Source: Maratus speciosus
Lineage: Eukaryota; Arthropoda; Arachnida; Araneae; Salticidae
Direction of reading: 5' to 3'
DNA length: 64,000 nucleotides
Assembly: GCA_963932465.1 (NCBI GenBank)
Contig: OZ010786.1
Coordinates: forward strand, 532,025,073-532,089,072
Shown: positions 21,363-32,904 of the stretch, piece by piece
Layout of the letters: each line of letters starts with the position of its first letter
Position numbering within the stretch: position 1 is the first letter of the stretch
Notes under the pieces: generated by a model
Database searches by the model: none
Told to the model about the DNA's origin: nothing
The model's input: only the letters and a program-made list of their open reading frames with translations
Position numbers and translations under genes: made by a program

Positions 21363-22685
21363 TAACGTTCCATGTAAAATCCAGGAACGTTTCGCCTTTT
21401 CTCAGGTTTTCAGAATAATTTAGTTCTTCCCTGTGAAATTCTGGTTTTCTTGTCTGAAACGTTCCTGAACCCTGAACAAAAGTTGGAAACAGCAAAACGC
21501 TGCGGCCGCCATTTATTATTTTTTTGCTATAATCCGTTGCTCGCGCGCGAGAGTCGAAAACGAATTCCTTAAATGAATGTAAAAAATCAATATGGAATGC
21601 AAATAAATCAATAGACGACATAATCCTTTACGCCTCTATTATCAAGACAATTCAGATGAAAATACAATACCTCTGTGACATCGCTAAGAGATTATCTCTC
21701 GTACTTGTCTGTGGAACGTTTAACGAGCAGACCGTGTAAAAAAATACACCTATTATTTGGATCTCCATTAACCAGGGGACCATCAAACATGATTCTCACC
21801 GATTTTGATTAATTTAAAGTATGTTTTAGAGTTCTTATCTCTAATTATTCTTGTGAAAGGATTTCTTCAAATGGAACTTAGATTTTGAGAAATTAGATGC
21901 CGAGGTTTAGCATACGTTTCAAATACCCATTAGTTTGCAACTCTCAACGTGTCTTTCGTGGTGTGGACGCAGAAAGCTCGCACCCCACCCGTACGGCCCG
22001 AGTTCGATGCTACCTTTTGACTTTTTTTTTCTTTTTTAATTAATTTTATATTTTAACACTTTATTACAATTTGATTTAAATTTGATATATATTTGACACT
22101 TTGAATTGCTGCAAATTTGATTTTTTTTTTCGGAAAAAATATACAATTACGTTTAGGATTTTTTTTTTCATGAAAATTTATATGTATTTTATCTAACTTG
22201 TAAACTAACATAATTACTGACGAAAATCCAAAATATTTTATCTCTAGATTTTTTTTTCTAATTATTATTTACATTTATATATTTTTATATTTTAAGCAAA
22301 GTTCAGAAACAATATATCATATATGCATTTACTTTATTGAATTTTAACTGAAAATTTATTTTTTCGTGTAAATTATAAATAATAATTTTGATGTCAATTT
22401 CAAAATATTTTTTCATTCTAACAAATAATGATAATAAAGCGAAAATTGTCAACTGGAAATGTAAAAATTGTCTGCGGATCCCACATGCTGTGAAATGTCA
22501 GTAATGTTTTGCTGTCAACAGAAATATTCCTGGTATTTCGCAGGAAACTTACTGGCGTTTCTGTAGAAAGTTTTTAACATATACAGTAAAGTTCCAGTCA
22601 TTTTCAAAAAATATTTCTTGAAAATAATGGGCAACTCAGCTGCCCATTTTTTCACAGGAACGTTGCGGAATTTTTTTTTACAGTG
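21312..22685. mobile_element. Nonautonomous element with CACTGTAAAAA ends, 1374 bp
   Basis: TA at 21310-21311 and 22686-22687 flanks CACTGTAAAAAAA on the left and its complement on the right. Beyond a variable A-run the ends continue with related AACGTTCC sequence, so the inverted repeat is ~30 bases. The left A-run is 42 bases (21318-21359). The word GGAACGTT or its complement recurs at ~21365, 21384, 21456, 21715 and 22660. A TA duplication suggests Tc1/mariner-type mobilisation. No transposase remains. A Pol III-like box B (GAGTTCGATGC) at ~22000 is too weak to call a tRNA relic. Confidence 0.65.
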
Positions 22686-23009
22686 TATGACATCAATAAT
22701 AAACATGTAAGAATTTAAGAGACAGATATTTCAAATAAAAGCACCAATTTATGCTAGAAAAATGACAGAAATAAAAAAGTATAAATACCTTTTTTTTTTT
22801 CTTTGTAAGATTATATTAAATTAAATTTCTTTTCCCAATATATTTATTTTTTGCAGAGTTTTACAAAATAAAGATTTCTGATTAATCAATTTTCTTACTT
22901 AAAATTGAAAGGACTGTAGGGATATATTTCACTATATTTGATTTAAAACAAGAAAATTTTTATTTAACGGAAAGTCCAAATTCTTAAAAAGTGTAAACAA
23001 TCACCTCTA

Positions 23010-24534
23010 CACTATGACGCAAAAGTTTAGACAATGACGTCATTCAGCTTTAAAATGTAGAATTATGACGTCAGAATTACAAAAACCTGTAAATATATTC
23101 AAAAACTGATTTAAAATGCTATGTACAAAAGACAGTCGTTTTATTTGCTATAATACTAATTTTTTTCATAAAAATTCAAATGTGCTTGTCGCAAAAGTTT
23201 AGACACTATTCTAAATTTCTTTGAATATTCGCTGGCATATGCAAATTTAGAATCGATGATGTCACAAATTTGGAGTACTTAAGTTCTGCAAACGATTGCG
23301 CTTCATAGTCGACATGCCGAGAGCTAAAGAAATTCAAGTGAATGAGGTTTCAAGGATTTGGCAGTTGAAAGGTGAAGGGAAGAGCGTTTCTGAAATTTCT
23401 GCTATTATTAATAGGTCAAAAAAATCTATTTATCGAGTTTTATCGAGTGGTTCCGAATATAAAGCAAAATGTCGGTCTGGGAGGCCACGTGTGACAAATG
23501 TACGAGAGGATCGCCTGATACAAAGACTAGCGAGTACTCAACAAATGAGCGTACGTGGAGTTCAAAGCTCATCGGGACTCTCTGTATCAAAGGATACGAT
23601 TCGTAGACGAATTTTGGAAAAAGGAACAATCGTTTATAGCAAAATGCAGAAGAAACCAGCTCTGAAACCACATCATAAGTTACAAAGACTTATGTGGGCT
23701 CGAAAGCATATGTCATATGGAGAGAAATGGCAGTCAGTCATATTTAGCGATGAAAAAAGTGGAATTTGGATGGTCCAGATGGTTGTTTATCGTATTGGCA
23801 TGACTTGCGGAAGGAACCTCGACGTTTTTTTAGTCGCAGACAAGGAGGGGGCTCGGTGATGGTTTGGGCAGCCTTTTGCTATAATGGACAAGTATCTCTG
23901 ACCTTCACCAGTGGTCGTCAAACTTCACAGCATTATACACAGACATTAGAAGAAAACCTACTGCCATTTGCTGAGCTTCTAGGGGGTCCTCAGTGGGAAT
24001 TTCAGCAAGACAATGCTTCAATTCACACTGCAAAACATTCAAAATCTTGGTTTAATTCCCATAATATAAGAGTTCTCGACTGGCCAGCATGTAGCCCAGA
24101 TCTTAACTCTATAGAAAACCTTTGGAGCAACATGTGTCGCAAAGTTTATAGCAACGCTAGACAATACTCTTCTGAAAAGGAACTTAAGACATCTATTGAG
24201 AATGCATGGTACGATATCGATCCACAAACTATGCAAGATTTAGTTTCTTCCATGCAATCTCGTGTATCTGACGTAATACATAAGCATGGATGCGCAACCA
24301 GGTTTTAAAAATTGTTTATTTCGATTTTATTTAATTTGTGTCTAAACTTTTGAGACAGCAGTTTATTTTTGTTACCGTTTAATTTATTGCAATATGCACA
24401 ATTCCACTTTTCTTTGTTATAAATATTGTTTATATGTACAGCACATTAATTTCAAGCAGTGATTTGAAAATTGAATAAATATTTTTCAAAGTATGTAAGA
24501 ATTTCTTCATTGTCTAAACTTTTGCGTCATAGTG
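23010..24534 (+). mobile_element. Tc1-family transposon, 1525 bp, IR/DR type
   Basis: TA duplications at 23008-23009 and 24535-24536. The terminal inverted repeat is 28 bases and perfect, beginning CACTATGACGCAAAAGTTTA. A second, inner copy of the core GCAAAAGTTTAGACA lies at ~23191-23205 and inverted at ~24338-24352. Each end thus has two transposase-binding-like repeats, the IR/DR arrangement known from some Tc1-like elements. The element is structurally full length; its transposase gene has one frameshift. Confidence 0.93.
23314..24308 (+). pseudogene. Tc1 (DD34E) transposase with a single frameshift
   Basis: Starts at ATG 23314 (MPRAKEIQVN); an in-frame upstream TTG is not used. Residues ~10-45 form the first helix-turn-helix (EVSRIWQLKG, SVSEISAIINRS), followed by the GRPR motif (residues 56-59) and a second helix-turn-helix. 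The first catalytic Asp is in SVIFSDEK (residue 146). Directly after it the A-run at 23753-23758 is one base short for the expected DEKKWNLDGPDG, shifting the frame. Downstream, the second Asp is in QQDNASIHTA and the Glu in NSIENLW, with 34 residues between them: DD34E. It ends ...HGCATRF, TAA. Corrected length would be 331 aa, normal for Tc1. The lesion is a homopolymer slip, so it could be a real mutation or a sequencing error. The protein would cut and paste the element by binding its IR/DR ends in the nucleus. Confidence 0.92.
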
Positions 24535-24536
24535 TA

Positions 24537-24767
24537 TTAAAAAATAAAAGAAATCGAAAACTTTCGAAAAACACCGCATAAGATAACTGTGCATTTTTTA
24601 ACATATCTTTTTCCCGTAACATTTAAATATTTGGAACTGGGCCAGCATACAGATTCCTAATTTGCGATATGCTGTAAAATGAATGCTTAGAAATGAGATA
24701 ACGTTTCCAAAGTTTTATTTTAAAAAAAAGTTAATAGCTACTTTTTAAATTGTATTTTGATGATAGT

Positions 24768-24812
<45 letters not shown>

Positions 24813-25395
24813 ATGTTTGTAAAATGGACATATTTTTTTTTTTTCAAAATTCATAATAAGGCTATTTTTACCAATAGAATATATCGTACATTCTCGCGTA
24901 TAACACGCTATGTCGCTTATCGGGCACCTACGACTTCAGGCTAACACTTTTGTAGCTATGTTCGCCGTATTAAGTGCACACCCTATTTTTAAGAAACAAT
25001 CAAGGTATGTGTAGCATAAAAATTCAATAAAGAACATTAAATAATAGAATAACAAACGCAACGAAAATAAGCTAATGCGAAAGGATGATAGCCTCTGGTC
25101 AAGCCTATCTGCATGCGTTTTGACTCGTACTTTCATTAATTCAAAAATTCCACTCATTTTTTCGTTCGTTCTTTAATATACTAACGTGAAATCTTTATGC
25201 TTAATCTTACGTTTTCATACCTGACGTATAAAGCACATCGTTAAATTTTGAAATATTATCTTCTTAAAGTGCGTTTTATACGACGGAATACTCAATATTA
25301 TATGTGGACAATTTGAAAAGTTTACCAATACTTGTAACACGACATTTTAAGATATTTGCAGGTGAACGTGTTCGTTTTCAAAATTAAACATATGT
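24537..25395. other. Unique-looking DNA with a 40-base A-run
   Basis: A-run at 24771-24810. 24880-25170 is slightly richer in G+C (CTCGCGTATAACACGC) but has no sustained frame. Confidence 0.5.
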
Positions 25396-25735
25396 GACAA
25401 ATGAGTTCACATACTTTTACATAAAGAGTTCGAAATTGTTTCGGTTTTCTATTAACTAAACATTGTCTATTATCAGACATAACACGGAAGTAAAAATTCA
25501 TGCAAATTCCTAGGATTTGAGATTTAATATTTTATTACACAAACCACTGCAGCCGGTTATTATTAGACAAATGAGTTCACATACTTTTACATAAAGAGTT
25601 CGAAATTGTTTCGGTTTTCTATTAACTAAACATTGTCTATTATCAGACATAACACGGAAGTAAAAATTCATGCAAATTCCTAGGATTTGAGATTTAATAT
25701 TTTATTACACAAACCACTGCAGCCGGTTATTATTA
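25396..25735. repeat. Perfect 170-bp tandem duplication
   Basis: 25396-25565 and 25566-25735 are identical as far as I can check base by base (start GACAAATGAGTTCACATACT, end AGCCGGTTATTATTA). Identity implies very recent origin, or an assembly duplication. Confidence 0.95.
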
Positions 25736-27662
25736 AAAATTTGTTTTCCAATAAAGAACTGGAAAATATTTGATTACTCTAAAAAATAAAAGTTAGAATT
25801 TTTTGGAATTATTTTTCGGTTATTTTACACATAACAGAAATACATTTTAATGTTAATATTACAGAAGTGAGATCTTTTTAGTAGTAAAACAGCAACAAAC
25901 ACTTAAAAAATATATATAGTTTTAAAAGAAATAAGTGTGTATAAATTTATTAAATTAACATATCTATAACTTTTTGATATCTGTTCAGTTATGTATACTA
26001 ATTTCAAAGATAAAATATAAAATGTAATTTATTTTTATATTTTGAAATATAAAACTGTCCTTTGTCATCGTTTTAAAAAATCCATGTTACTTTATAAAAT
26101 AAATATATATATATAAAATATTTCCATATTTTTCACATATTTTCACATTACATTGCTTACGTAACGCATGAAAGGCTTAGCTATTTATATTCCTTTTCTT
26201 GGCATCATGCGTAATCATAATTTTAGAGGGAAAAAATAAAGATCCAATGTAACACACAAAGGTTTACAAATATTTATAAGTTGCTTTATAAAAAAGAAAT
26301 ATTATGTTCGCTCCAGCAGATCATTAAGGTAATTTGTATAACGGGTCTAAAGATGATAATTTATATGTATTTTTTCATTTTCAAGTTATTTCTATAAATA
26401 TTTTCATTAGCACTTCGTTATATAATTAACGTATATTTTTAGGTCAATCAGTTATTTTATTTCTAATAAAATTATATAATATGGGTGTGAATGTGCAATA
26501 TTTATCTAATGCAATATTAATGTTCACAAATATTTATTTTAAAAGCTATGTTATAGAATTATCTTTTATATTTATGATTTACATATTTACTGCTTTTTAT
26601 TTCATGTATAGTTTTATTTACATAGTCAACATCTAAAATTTTTAAGTCAATATAACATGTTTTTTTAAATTCAAACGTCTAACTAAAATAATTAAAAAAT
26701 ATGAACAAGAAGCATATCATGAACTTTCTGGTCAAAATATTCTCATTTGACTTGAAAAAGAAAAGAATATTGACAGCTAAGTATTTAACACGCATATATT
26801 TTTTTAAGAAATACTTCTTTTCTTGTACATAGAATTTTACAGCAGTGTGATAAACGAATATTTATAACATTTACAATTTTGGTTGAAAATATTGTGTGTG
26901 CAGCTGGTTTTATGGTTTATGTTTCTGAGGAAAATATATTTTCGACTTTAGGATATTTTTATTCTTTTCAGGCATATTTCAACTTTGGAAATCGAGGAAT
27001 CTATTGCAACTTTACAGGGAAATTCAAGTACCAGTAGAATATTGTTAGAGATAATTATTTTTGCTATCACTCCAAATCACTTCTTGCTTGAAATGACGAT
27101 TTTAGTGTTTCTTGAAATTGACATTTTTTGCACCGAAGCATTTTCTGTGATATACTTAGTTCCCTTAATTGTGAATAAAAATTTTTGAAAACTTCACTAA
27201 AATGAAGTTTTTTATAACTTACAGAAAAATATTCTAAAAACGAAGTTGTAGAATTTACGTAATAAATTATTTAAAAAATAATATATAAGTGACATTAAAA
27301 AGAAGGGTCGAATATTGTTAGCTCATTTCCGTAAAATGTCCTTGAATTACATGAGTTGAAATTATTCACTTATGCAAATAAAAATAGAATGTATACAAAT
27401 CTATAAATCAAACCCTGTGCCCAATAAAGAATCCAAGGACTTTTCCTGCTACAGACGGTAATTTCTGCAAGCAGGAAAATAAGTGTGTTACTCTTTGTTT
27501 TTAAATTATTTACAGGGATCTCTCTTTTTTTTTCTTTTCTTTTTTTTTTTTTTTTTTACATTACTAAACCGTAAAATTTCATTATACTGTTCTAAATGTA
27601 TTGGAAAATGATTCATAATCTGTGAATGTATGATTTTTCTTATTCAGTTTTATATGTAGACC

Positions 27663-27709
<47 letters not shown>

Positions 27710-27728
27710 TTCATATATATATATATAT
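25736..27728. other. AT-rich DNA; weak candidate exon at 26977
   Basis: Mostly featureless. TTTTTATTCTTTTCAG ends at ~26972 and is followed by sequence open in two frames for 20-70 codons, one giving HISTLEIEESIATLQG. No downstream donor or homology supports it, so it is only a possibility. T-run at 27540-27557 and (TA)n at ~27678-27731. Confidence 0.4.
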
Positions 27729-27901
27729 ATATTTCACGGAATCATTACCTGTTTTATTCCAATAGACATCAGTTTTGAAATTAAACAAATGGACAATAAG
27801 AAAAATATTAAATTAAGAAATGCGAAATAATGGCTTTTTATTTTTGCATGATGAGTTTGCAAGTTTTGATTGATTTTTAAGCAAATTGATTTTTGCAAGT
27901 G

Positions 27902-27932
<31 letters not shown>

Positions 27933-28075
27933 TATATATATATCACTTTAAGTGATGCAAAAATAAAAAGCCATTATTTCGCATTTCTTAATTTAATATT
28001 TTTCTTATTGTCCATTTGTTTAATTTCAAAACTGATGTCTATTGGAATAAAACAGGTAATGATTCCGTGAAATAT
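27729..28075. repeat. Perfect palindrome: 121-bp arms around a 105-bp AT-rich spacer
   Basis: 27729-27849 (ATATTTCACGGAATCATTAC...) and 27955-28075 (...GTAATGATTCCGTGAAATAT) are reverse complements with no mismatch that I could find. The spacer 27850-27954 is dominated by (TA)n and includes GTGATATATATA...TATATCAC, itself self-complementary. The arms contain no transposon-like TIR or target duplication. Confidence 0.92.
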
Positions 28076-28499
28076 GTAAGTGAATAATATATGATATATG
28101 TGATTATTAAAAGAAAAGGCCTGTAGAAATGTCTCCTACAAATTCAAAAATTATATTGTGATGTTGAAAATAACATACAATCACATATCATTATTGATCT
28201 CTTTTTAAGGTCGATTTCGTATGAAATACTACCTATTACATTCTCCCCTATGTTGGAATTTCTGATAAAATTTTGCAGATCTACACCGATCATGACCCCT
28301 AGAACCCAAAACCATCCTCAGTAAAAGACTTATATATCTATCTATCTATCTCGATATATATATCACTTTCTTCTGGACACGATAACTTCCATAATTCTGA
28401 ACCAACCTCTTCCAAACTGATACATAAAATCAAGGGGCATAAAATCTAGGTCAAGTTCGCTAATGGGCAATATCGGAAAAGGGGGATGGGAATAGGGAG

Positions 28500-28980
28500 G
28501 GGCTTATGAAAACCGAAAAAAACCCATAACTTCTTAATTTTTGTACATATCAAATCAGTTTAAAATTTTTATTTCTTCTAAAAATTCAGCCAAAAATTTG
28601 CGTATCACAGATTTTTGATAAAATTTAAAATGGGCTCAAGGGGCGCAAAAATAGGGTTTTAGGGAGAAAAAAATTCATATCCTTGTCAATTCTGAAGATA
28701 TCAAATCGATTTAAATTTATTATAAATCTTCTTATTATTATCTACAACTTTTATACTGTCAACTTTTGATAAGACCGATTCGTACAAAAAAAAAAAAAAA
28801 AAAAAAAAAAAGAGAGATCAAAAAGTGGAGTCAAAGAAGAAAAAATCCATAACTTCGTCAATTCACAAGATATAAAATCAGCATGACTTTATTACATCTT
28901 CTTAATATTACTTACAACATTTATATTGACAAATTTTCGATAGAACCAATTCTTACAGCAAAAACAAATTAAAAATACAT
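28500..28980. repeat. Three diverged ~150-180-bp tandem units (CCATAACTTC type)
   Basis: CCCATAACTTCTTAATTTTT, TTCATATCCTTGTCAATTC and TCCATAACTTCGTCAATTC, each followed by GATATCAAATC.GTTTAAA-like sequence, start near 28523, 28668 and 28845. An A-run at ~28786-28811 lies between units. Confidence 0.6.
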
Positions 28981-31900
28981 AGCGGTTGAAGAAAAAAAAT
29001 AATCGTAATGTATTCAAATCCAAACTGCCTATTTTCTGACTCACTTTTAAATTCATTTTTGCTCTCAAACTCATCCAATTGGTAGATTCTCTTATTCAGA
29101 AACAATATAATGTACCGTAATGATCGATTTGATAGAGGCAGAATATATTTCAAAAAATGATGTCGAAGTGGGCATTTTGAACCGAATTTCCGGAAGGGAT
29201 TGTGTTAGAAACGAAAAATATTGTCTTACTGAGAAAATAATCGTTTATAAGTCAAGTTTTAATTAATTGAAAGAAAAATAAAAACACATGCCGCTTATAA
29301 ATCTCTTCAAAAAATCACGTCAGCAAGTTTAAGATTTTTTCTATTAAAAAATAAATCTGAAAATGTGCCAGAGAATTTCGACTTGTTGAGCATAGGAAAA
29401 TTTTTTTCTTAATGCCGCCTTAACGTGATTCTGATAAAACCAGCTGCTATTTAAAAATGATATAAAAACTCGTGAAAAGCGGCCAGATAAAATTGTTAAA
29501 GTGGGATTATCACTAATCATGATTTAGTTTTTGTTGGTGAAATTAGTATACGTAACTTCGAAATCTACCTTCGCCTCTAGGCCGGGCCGGCAGGGATTTT
29601 AAAATTAAATTTCCCATTTTAAAATTTAATTTATCTTTTAATAATTATAAACTGAATCAAAACTTCCTCTCCTTTCTATTAATAATATATTTCATCTTCT
29701 CTTTTGCGCTGTCAGTCGGGTAGTTTTTAGCATAAATTAAAAACTACTTTGCAGCATGAAATGTAAATTTTGTATTCGCATATTTGAAAATTGTAGAAAA
29801 CGAGTTATAGTAAAACAAATTATGTATTATGATCCATTCTTTTCGACAAATTATGAAATGTAGACTACGATTTTTTTAACAGAAAAGAGATTTTTTGTGG
29901 CTTTAAACTTGGGATTAAAACGTTACAGTTCATTCTGAGTAGTGAATGTTTAAATTATGATTTAAGAACTACGTGCATTGAATCTGTGTTACAACGATTA
30001 AAATTTAATTTAACATTAGGAGATGCAAATTTTAAACCTACAAATATCCTAATGCTTTCGACAGTAAAACTTTTCATTTGATATTCCAAATTAAAATCTT
30101 CCTAAGGAATCCAAGTGTGATATCATTATATGCAGTTCATTTTGAAATTTGATCCACCTTCAAATAAAAATTTCCATTACGTTTATTTTTCTAACATAAG
30201 TTTAAGGAAAAGTAATTTTATATCGAAATGATATTTTTATTTTCTCAGCTTTTATTAGGCGAAAAAACGGATGTGTTTGTATTTTATTTTAACCTACTTT
30301 ATGTAATGTCATGTTCATAAGACGATTTTATATGTTTGTACGTTCGGCAGTTGTTGCGAGCCGTTTTTGTTTTTTTGCTTAAAAGTTATCGTACTGTACG
30401 CCATTTCTCTTTATGTATGCTGTAATGAGATTTCATGACATCGGACTTAAATATTTCTAAAGTGTCATAAAAGAGTTAGTTACAAGGCTTATATCTAGTT
30501 GTTTCCAAGTATATATATATATATATATAAAATCATTGTATAATTAATATTGTTAATGGAAACAGTTTAATAATTTATTATGTCACGCTAGCAAGAACGG
30601 ATGGCAAATAGACAGAACTCGACCATTAATATTGTTAAAACATTCCACTATCTCACAGGCTAACTTTCTTATCATCCAAAATAACATACTAAGAAAATTT
30701 ATAAATCTAAAATTTCATCAACTATGAATTTCGTACAGAAATATTTTGATTTAAACAATTACAAAAATCATAAATGGCGTTGAAAATGGTTTATTTTTCC
30801 TCTTTTTTCCACATTGTGTTATTCAAACGTCAATATATTTCTTATAAAATTATTTTTATGTTGATATATAAAACCAGTTCTGTAGAATTCCAGAATATGT
30901 ATTTTTATCAAGAAAAGTACTGTAAAAGTATGTGTATTTTTTTTGTCTATTGTCAGATATTTTAGGTGTTATTTAGGTAATGAGTAATACAAAAAGAATA
31001 AATTATTGGTTTTTCTTTTAATAAACTGCACGTGAATTTTCATAGATAAATTGAAAAAAAAAATAAGCTGAATTAATTTACGCTGTGCAAAAACAAACGT
31101 GTTATATGAATATTCTTTGACTAGTATAGAAGTTACATTTTCATTCTTCTTTATTCTTCCCACGAGATGAAAAACTTTAACGGAAATTATTGTTTTGATG
31201 ATTTGATTTTACAAGAAACTGACCTACAGTTATGAAACATTTTGCCCTATTTTTTTTATACTTTACTTTGATATGTTTTTAGCTTAATAGATTGCCTGAA
31301 GGCTATGCAATGTGCTGGGAATTGTGGATGAAAATTGATTTTCACGATGGGTTGCATTAAACCAGATTTTTAAAACCTTTGTGTAATGTTAAATCAATGT
31401 TGAAATGTAAGCTACTTAAAAAAAAAAAAAAATATTTGAATAGTATTGAGCTTTCTGTATACCTACTATGGTGTAGTATTAATTTAAAATAAAAATTATT
31501 TATTACATTTTGAAAATAATGATTATGAAAAGTTATATAACCTAATTTTATAAAATACATTCAATTTAATACTTCGGATTGGTTCATTGTTTTAAAACGT
31601 TCTTTAAGTTTTAAACAAGTAGCATATTTATAAAAATGTTTATTCTAATTTAAACTTTGAAATAAAGTAATCATTCTTAGAGGTATGGGCTTCCTTCTAC
31701 GAATCTTTATAAAATATTTATGATTCTATCGAAGCACATAAATTGCGTCTCGGAAAATAAGAACTAGAAGCATATCAATTTATGGTACATCGAATTTCAG
31801 ACACAAATATTCTGTCAAGAAATTACAAAAGATAAATCTTTAGGAATGTCAGTGGAATATTATTATCCACATAAAGCTTAAACCAATTCACATTATAAAA

Positions 31901-32169
31901 ATATGATTAAGTTATCCGATGTGAATTAGGAAATTCATAGACCAACTTCCATTAAGGCAATCACACTAAAATAGTTCATTGTTCCACATTACGTCCCTAT
32001 AATTCCCCTGGTAAATTTAAAAAGCCCATTAACCTTAGCTGAAGTAAATATAATTTAAATCATTTAATTTAATCGAATAAAAAATAAAATTACATTTAAT
32101 TTAATTTAGCTTAATAACATTAGAATTACTGCTACGGTCATGACGTGTTTTTTATGCTCGTATCTGGCA
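28981..32169. other. AT-rich DNA, no supported gene
   Basis: Contains (TA)n at ~30508-30530. At 31283-31360 an AG is followed by 25 open codons (LNRLPEGYAMCWELWMKIDF...) ending in TAA. The composition is suggestive, but the length is within chance. Nothing else. Confidence 0.45.
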
Positions 32170-32325
32170 CTGTTAAAGGTATCGTGAAACATTACCTCTG
32201 TGATTAAAGGCTATCTATTTTCTAACCGATGAGAAAGCTCTATAGGTGTTTATGCAGCGTTCTCGTTGGTCAGGAAATAGATAGCCTTTAAAAACAGAGG
32301 TAATTTTTCCCGATATTTTTAACAG
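32170..32325. repeat. 156-bp near-palindrome, possibly a TTAA-flanked MITE
   Basis: CTGTTAAAGGTATCGTGAAA with ATTACCTCTGTGATTAAAGG and CTATCTATTTTCTAACCGAT on the left is mirrored on the right by GTTGGTCAGGAAATAGATAG, CCTTTAAAAACAGAGGTAAT and CGATATTTTTAACAG. TTAA lies near both ends (32173-32176 and 32319-32322). Confidence 0.65.
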
Positions 32326-32904
32326 AGTGTATTACTGTTTTAAATAAAACTTTAAATGTATATTTTTATACTTTTTTCTAAATAATTAGTATAATGCCTT
32401 GACATAAATTATCGGGCGTGAGTCACCGCTGAATACAGCAAGATAATGGCTTTTTCTTTTATTTCAGTAGGACTTTAAATTCAATTTTTTCCGTAACCGA
32501 AGGATAATGTGAGGAGATATTTCGCAGCTGTATTTTTAGAAAAAGAAGAAAATGGCACGAAAGGGGGTTCACACCTCTGTTATTCATATTTGATGTGTCT
32601 ATAACCAGACTGTTCAATTTTGTTGACTTTATTTATTTTAAAATACGTTCCTACTGGGATATGCTTTATCAACTACGGCCAAACTTTAATAAGAATGAAC
32701 CACAGACGAGTGCAAAGGATGTTACCTGACACAGTTAATAGTTCTAACAATTAAAAAGTGTTCTTAACTCTGTTTATATTGACCCAAGGATGATATTTAA
32801 TACAAGCATTCTCCAAAATATAATACCATACATACGATACATATGTTTATTTTCATCGGTTATAAATAAAGTAAATATATAAACTTTCATGTTTCGTAAT
32901 TTCA
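32326..32904. other. AT-rich DNA, nothing recognisable
   Basis: No gene, array or inverted repeat supported. Confidence 0.45.

Noticed and set aside
21307..21621. 104-codon minus-strand frame ending in a phenylalanine run
   Set aside because: The phenylalanines are the 42-base A-run at the end of a nonautonomous element.
31283..31360. Terminal exon LNRLPEGYAMCWELWMKIDF...
   Set aside because: Attractive composition, but only 25 codons, no donor or polyadenylation context, and no known match.
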